From positions 124,001 through 188,000 of the forward strand of contig NZ_QCYH01000002.1 in NCBI RefSeq assembly GCF_003072125.1: 64,000 nt of DNA, read 5' to 3'. The notes under the pieces are model-generated. The model was not told where the DNA came from and did not search any database. It worked only from the letters and a program-made list of their open reading frames with translations. Below are positions 63,966 to 64,000 of this stretch, in pieces. Every line of letters starts with the position of its first letter. Position 1 is the first letter of the stretch. Source of the DNA: Pelagivirga sediminicola. Its GTDB lineage: Bacteria; Pseudomonadota; Alphaproteobacteria; Rhodobacterales; Rhodobacteraceae. The position numbers and the translations under genes were made by a program.

Positions 63966-64000
63966 CTGCCTGCGTCAGGGGGGCATATCGTTCGTGCCAT

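Overview
The window looks like a chromosomal segment of an alphaproteobacterium of the Rhodobacterales (Roseobacter/Paracoccus-like). GC is high, genes are tightly packed with many 4-nt ATGA overlaps, and the trgA-trgB-cysK order is the one known from the Rhodobacter tellurite-resistance locus. All identifications come from reading the sequence; no database search was run.

1-16.1 kb is intact core genome: hflK (5' end outside the window), hflC, a DUF2065 gene, a DegP-type protease, a BCCT transporter, a class V aminotransferase, a photolyase, a cyclopropane-fatty-acid-synthase-like methyltransferase, trgA, trgB, cysK, a DUF3772/MscS channel, an alanyl-tRNA editing hydrolase, and tRNA-Ser(GGA).

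16.1-38.5 kb behaves like an accessory region that begins at the tRNA-Ser. Its left edge is debris: a WYL-regulator pseudogene, a transposase scrap and a multiheme cytochrome c pseudogene that has lost a heme cysteine. Then follow a caa3-type oxidase operon (coxB with a cytochrome c domain, a ctaD I+III fusion, a small membrane protein, ctaG, a triheme cytochrome), exoD, a DUF421 remnant, mgtC and a Crp/Fnr regulator. Next is an eight-gene translationally coupled operon: processive-type GT2, GT2, GT4, acyl-CoA-dehydrogenase-like protein, PIG-L deacetylase, NodS-like methyltransferase, GT2 and a DUF892 ferritin-like protein, closed by a perfect 14-bp hairpin. It is the best candidate for an undescribed system. 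The region ends with a PAS/histidine kinase/double-receiver hybrid and a decayed ISL3-family element joined to a truncated aroE-like gene.

38.5-55.2 kb is a catabolic island: garR-like reductase, HpcH/HpaI aldolase, hyuA/hyuB, aminotransferase, uronate-dehydrogenase-like protein, FAD oxidoreductase, an aapJQMP-type amino-acid ABC transporter, a GntR/FCD regulator and a ThDP enzyme. A related MITE-like repeat of about 112 bp lies on each side of the aapQMP block in opposite orientations, and similar TCATA/TATGA words occur in three promoter regions.

55.2-64 kb holds a LctP-type permease and a cluster of decaying genes (arginase family, DUF1203, threonine dehydratase, cytochrome b561). After these come a divergent MarR/membrane-protein pair and, on the minus strand, a type VI secretion accessory operon (DUF2169, DUF4150 PAAR-like, DUF3396, unknown, ketoacyl-synthase-like) with frameshifts in at least two genes.
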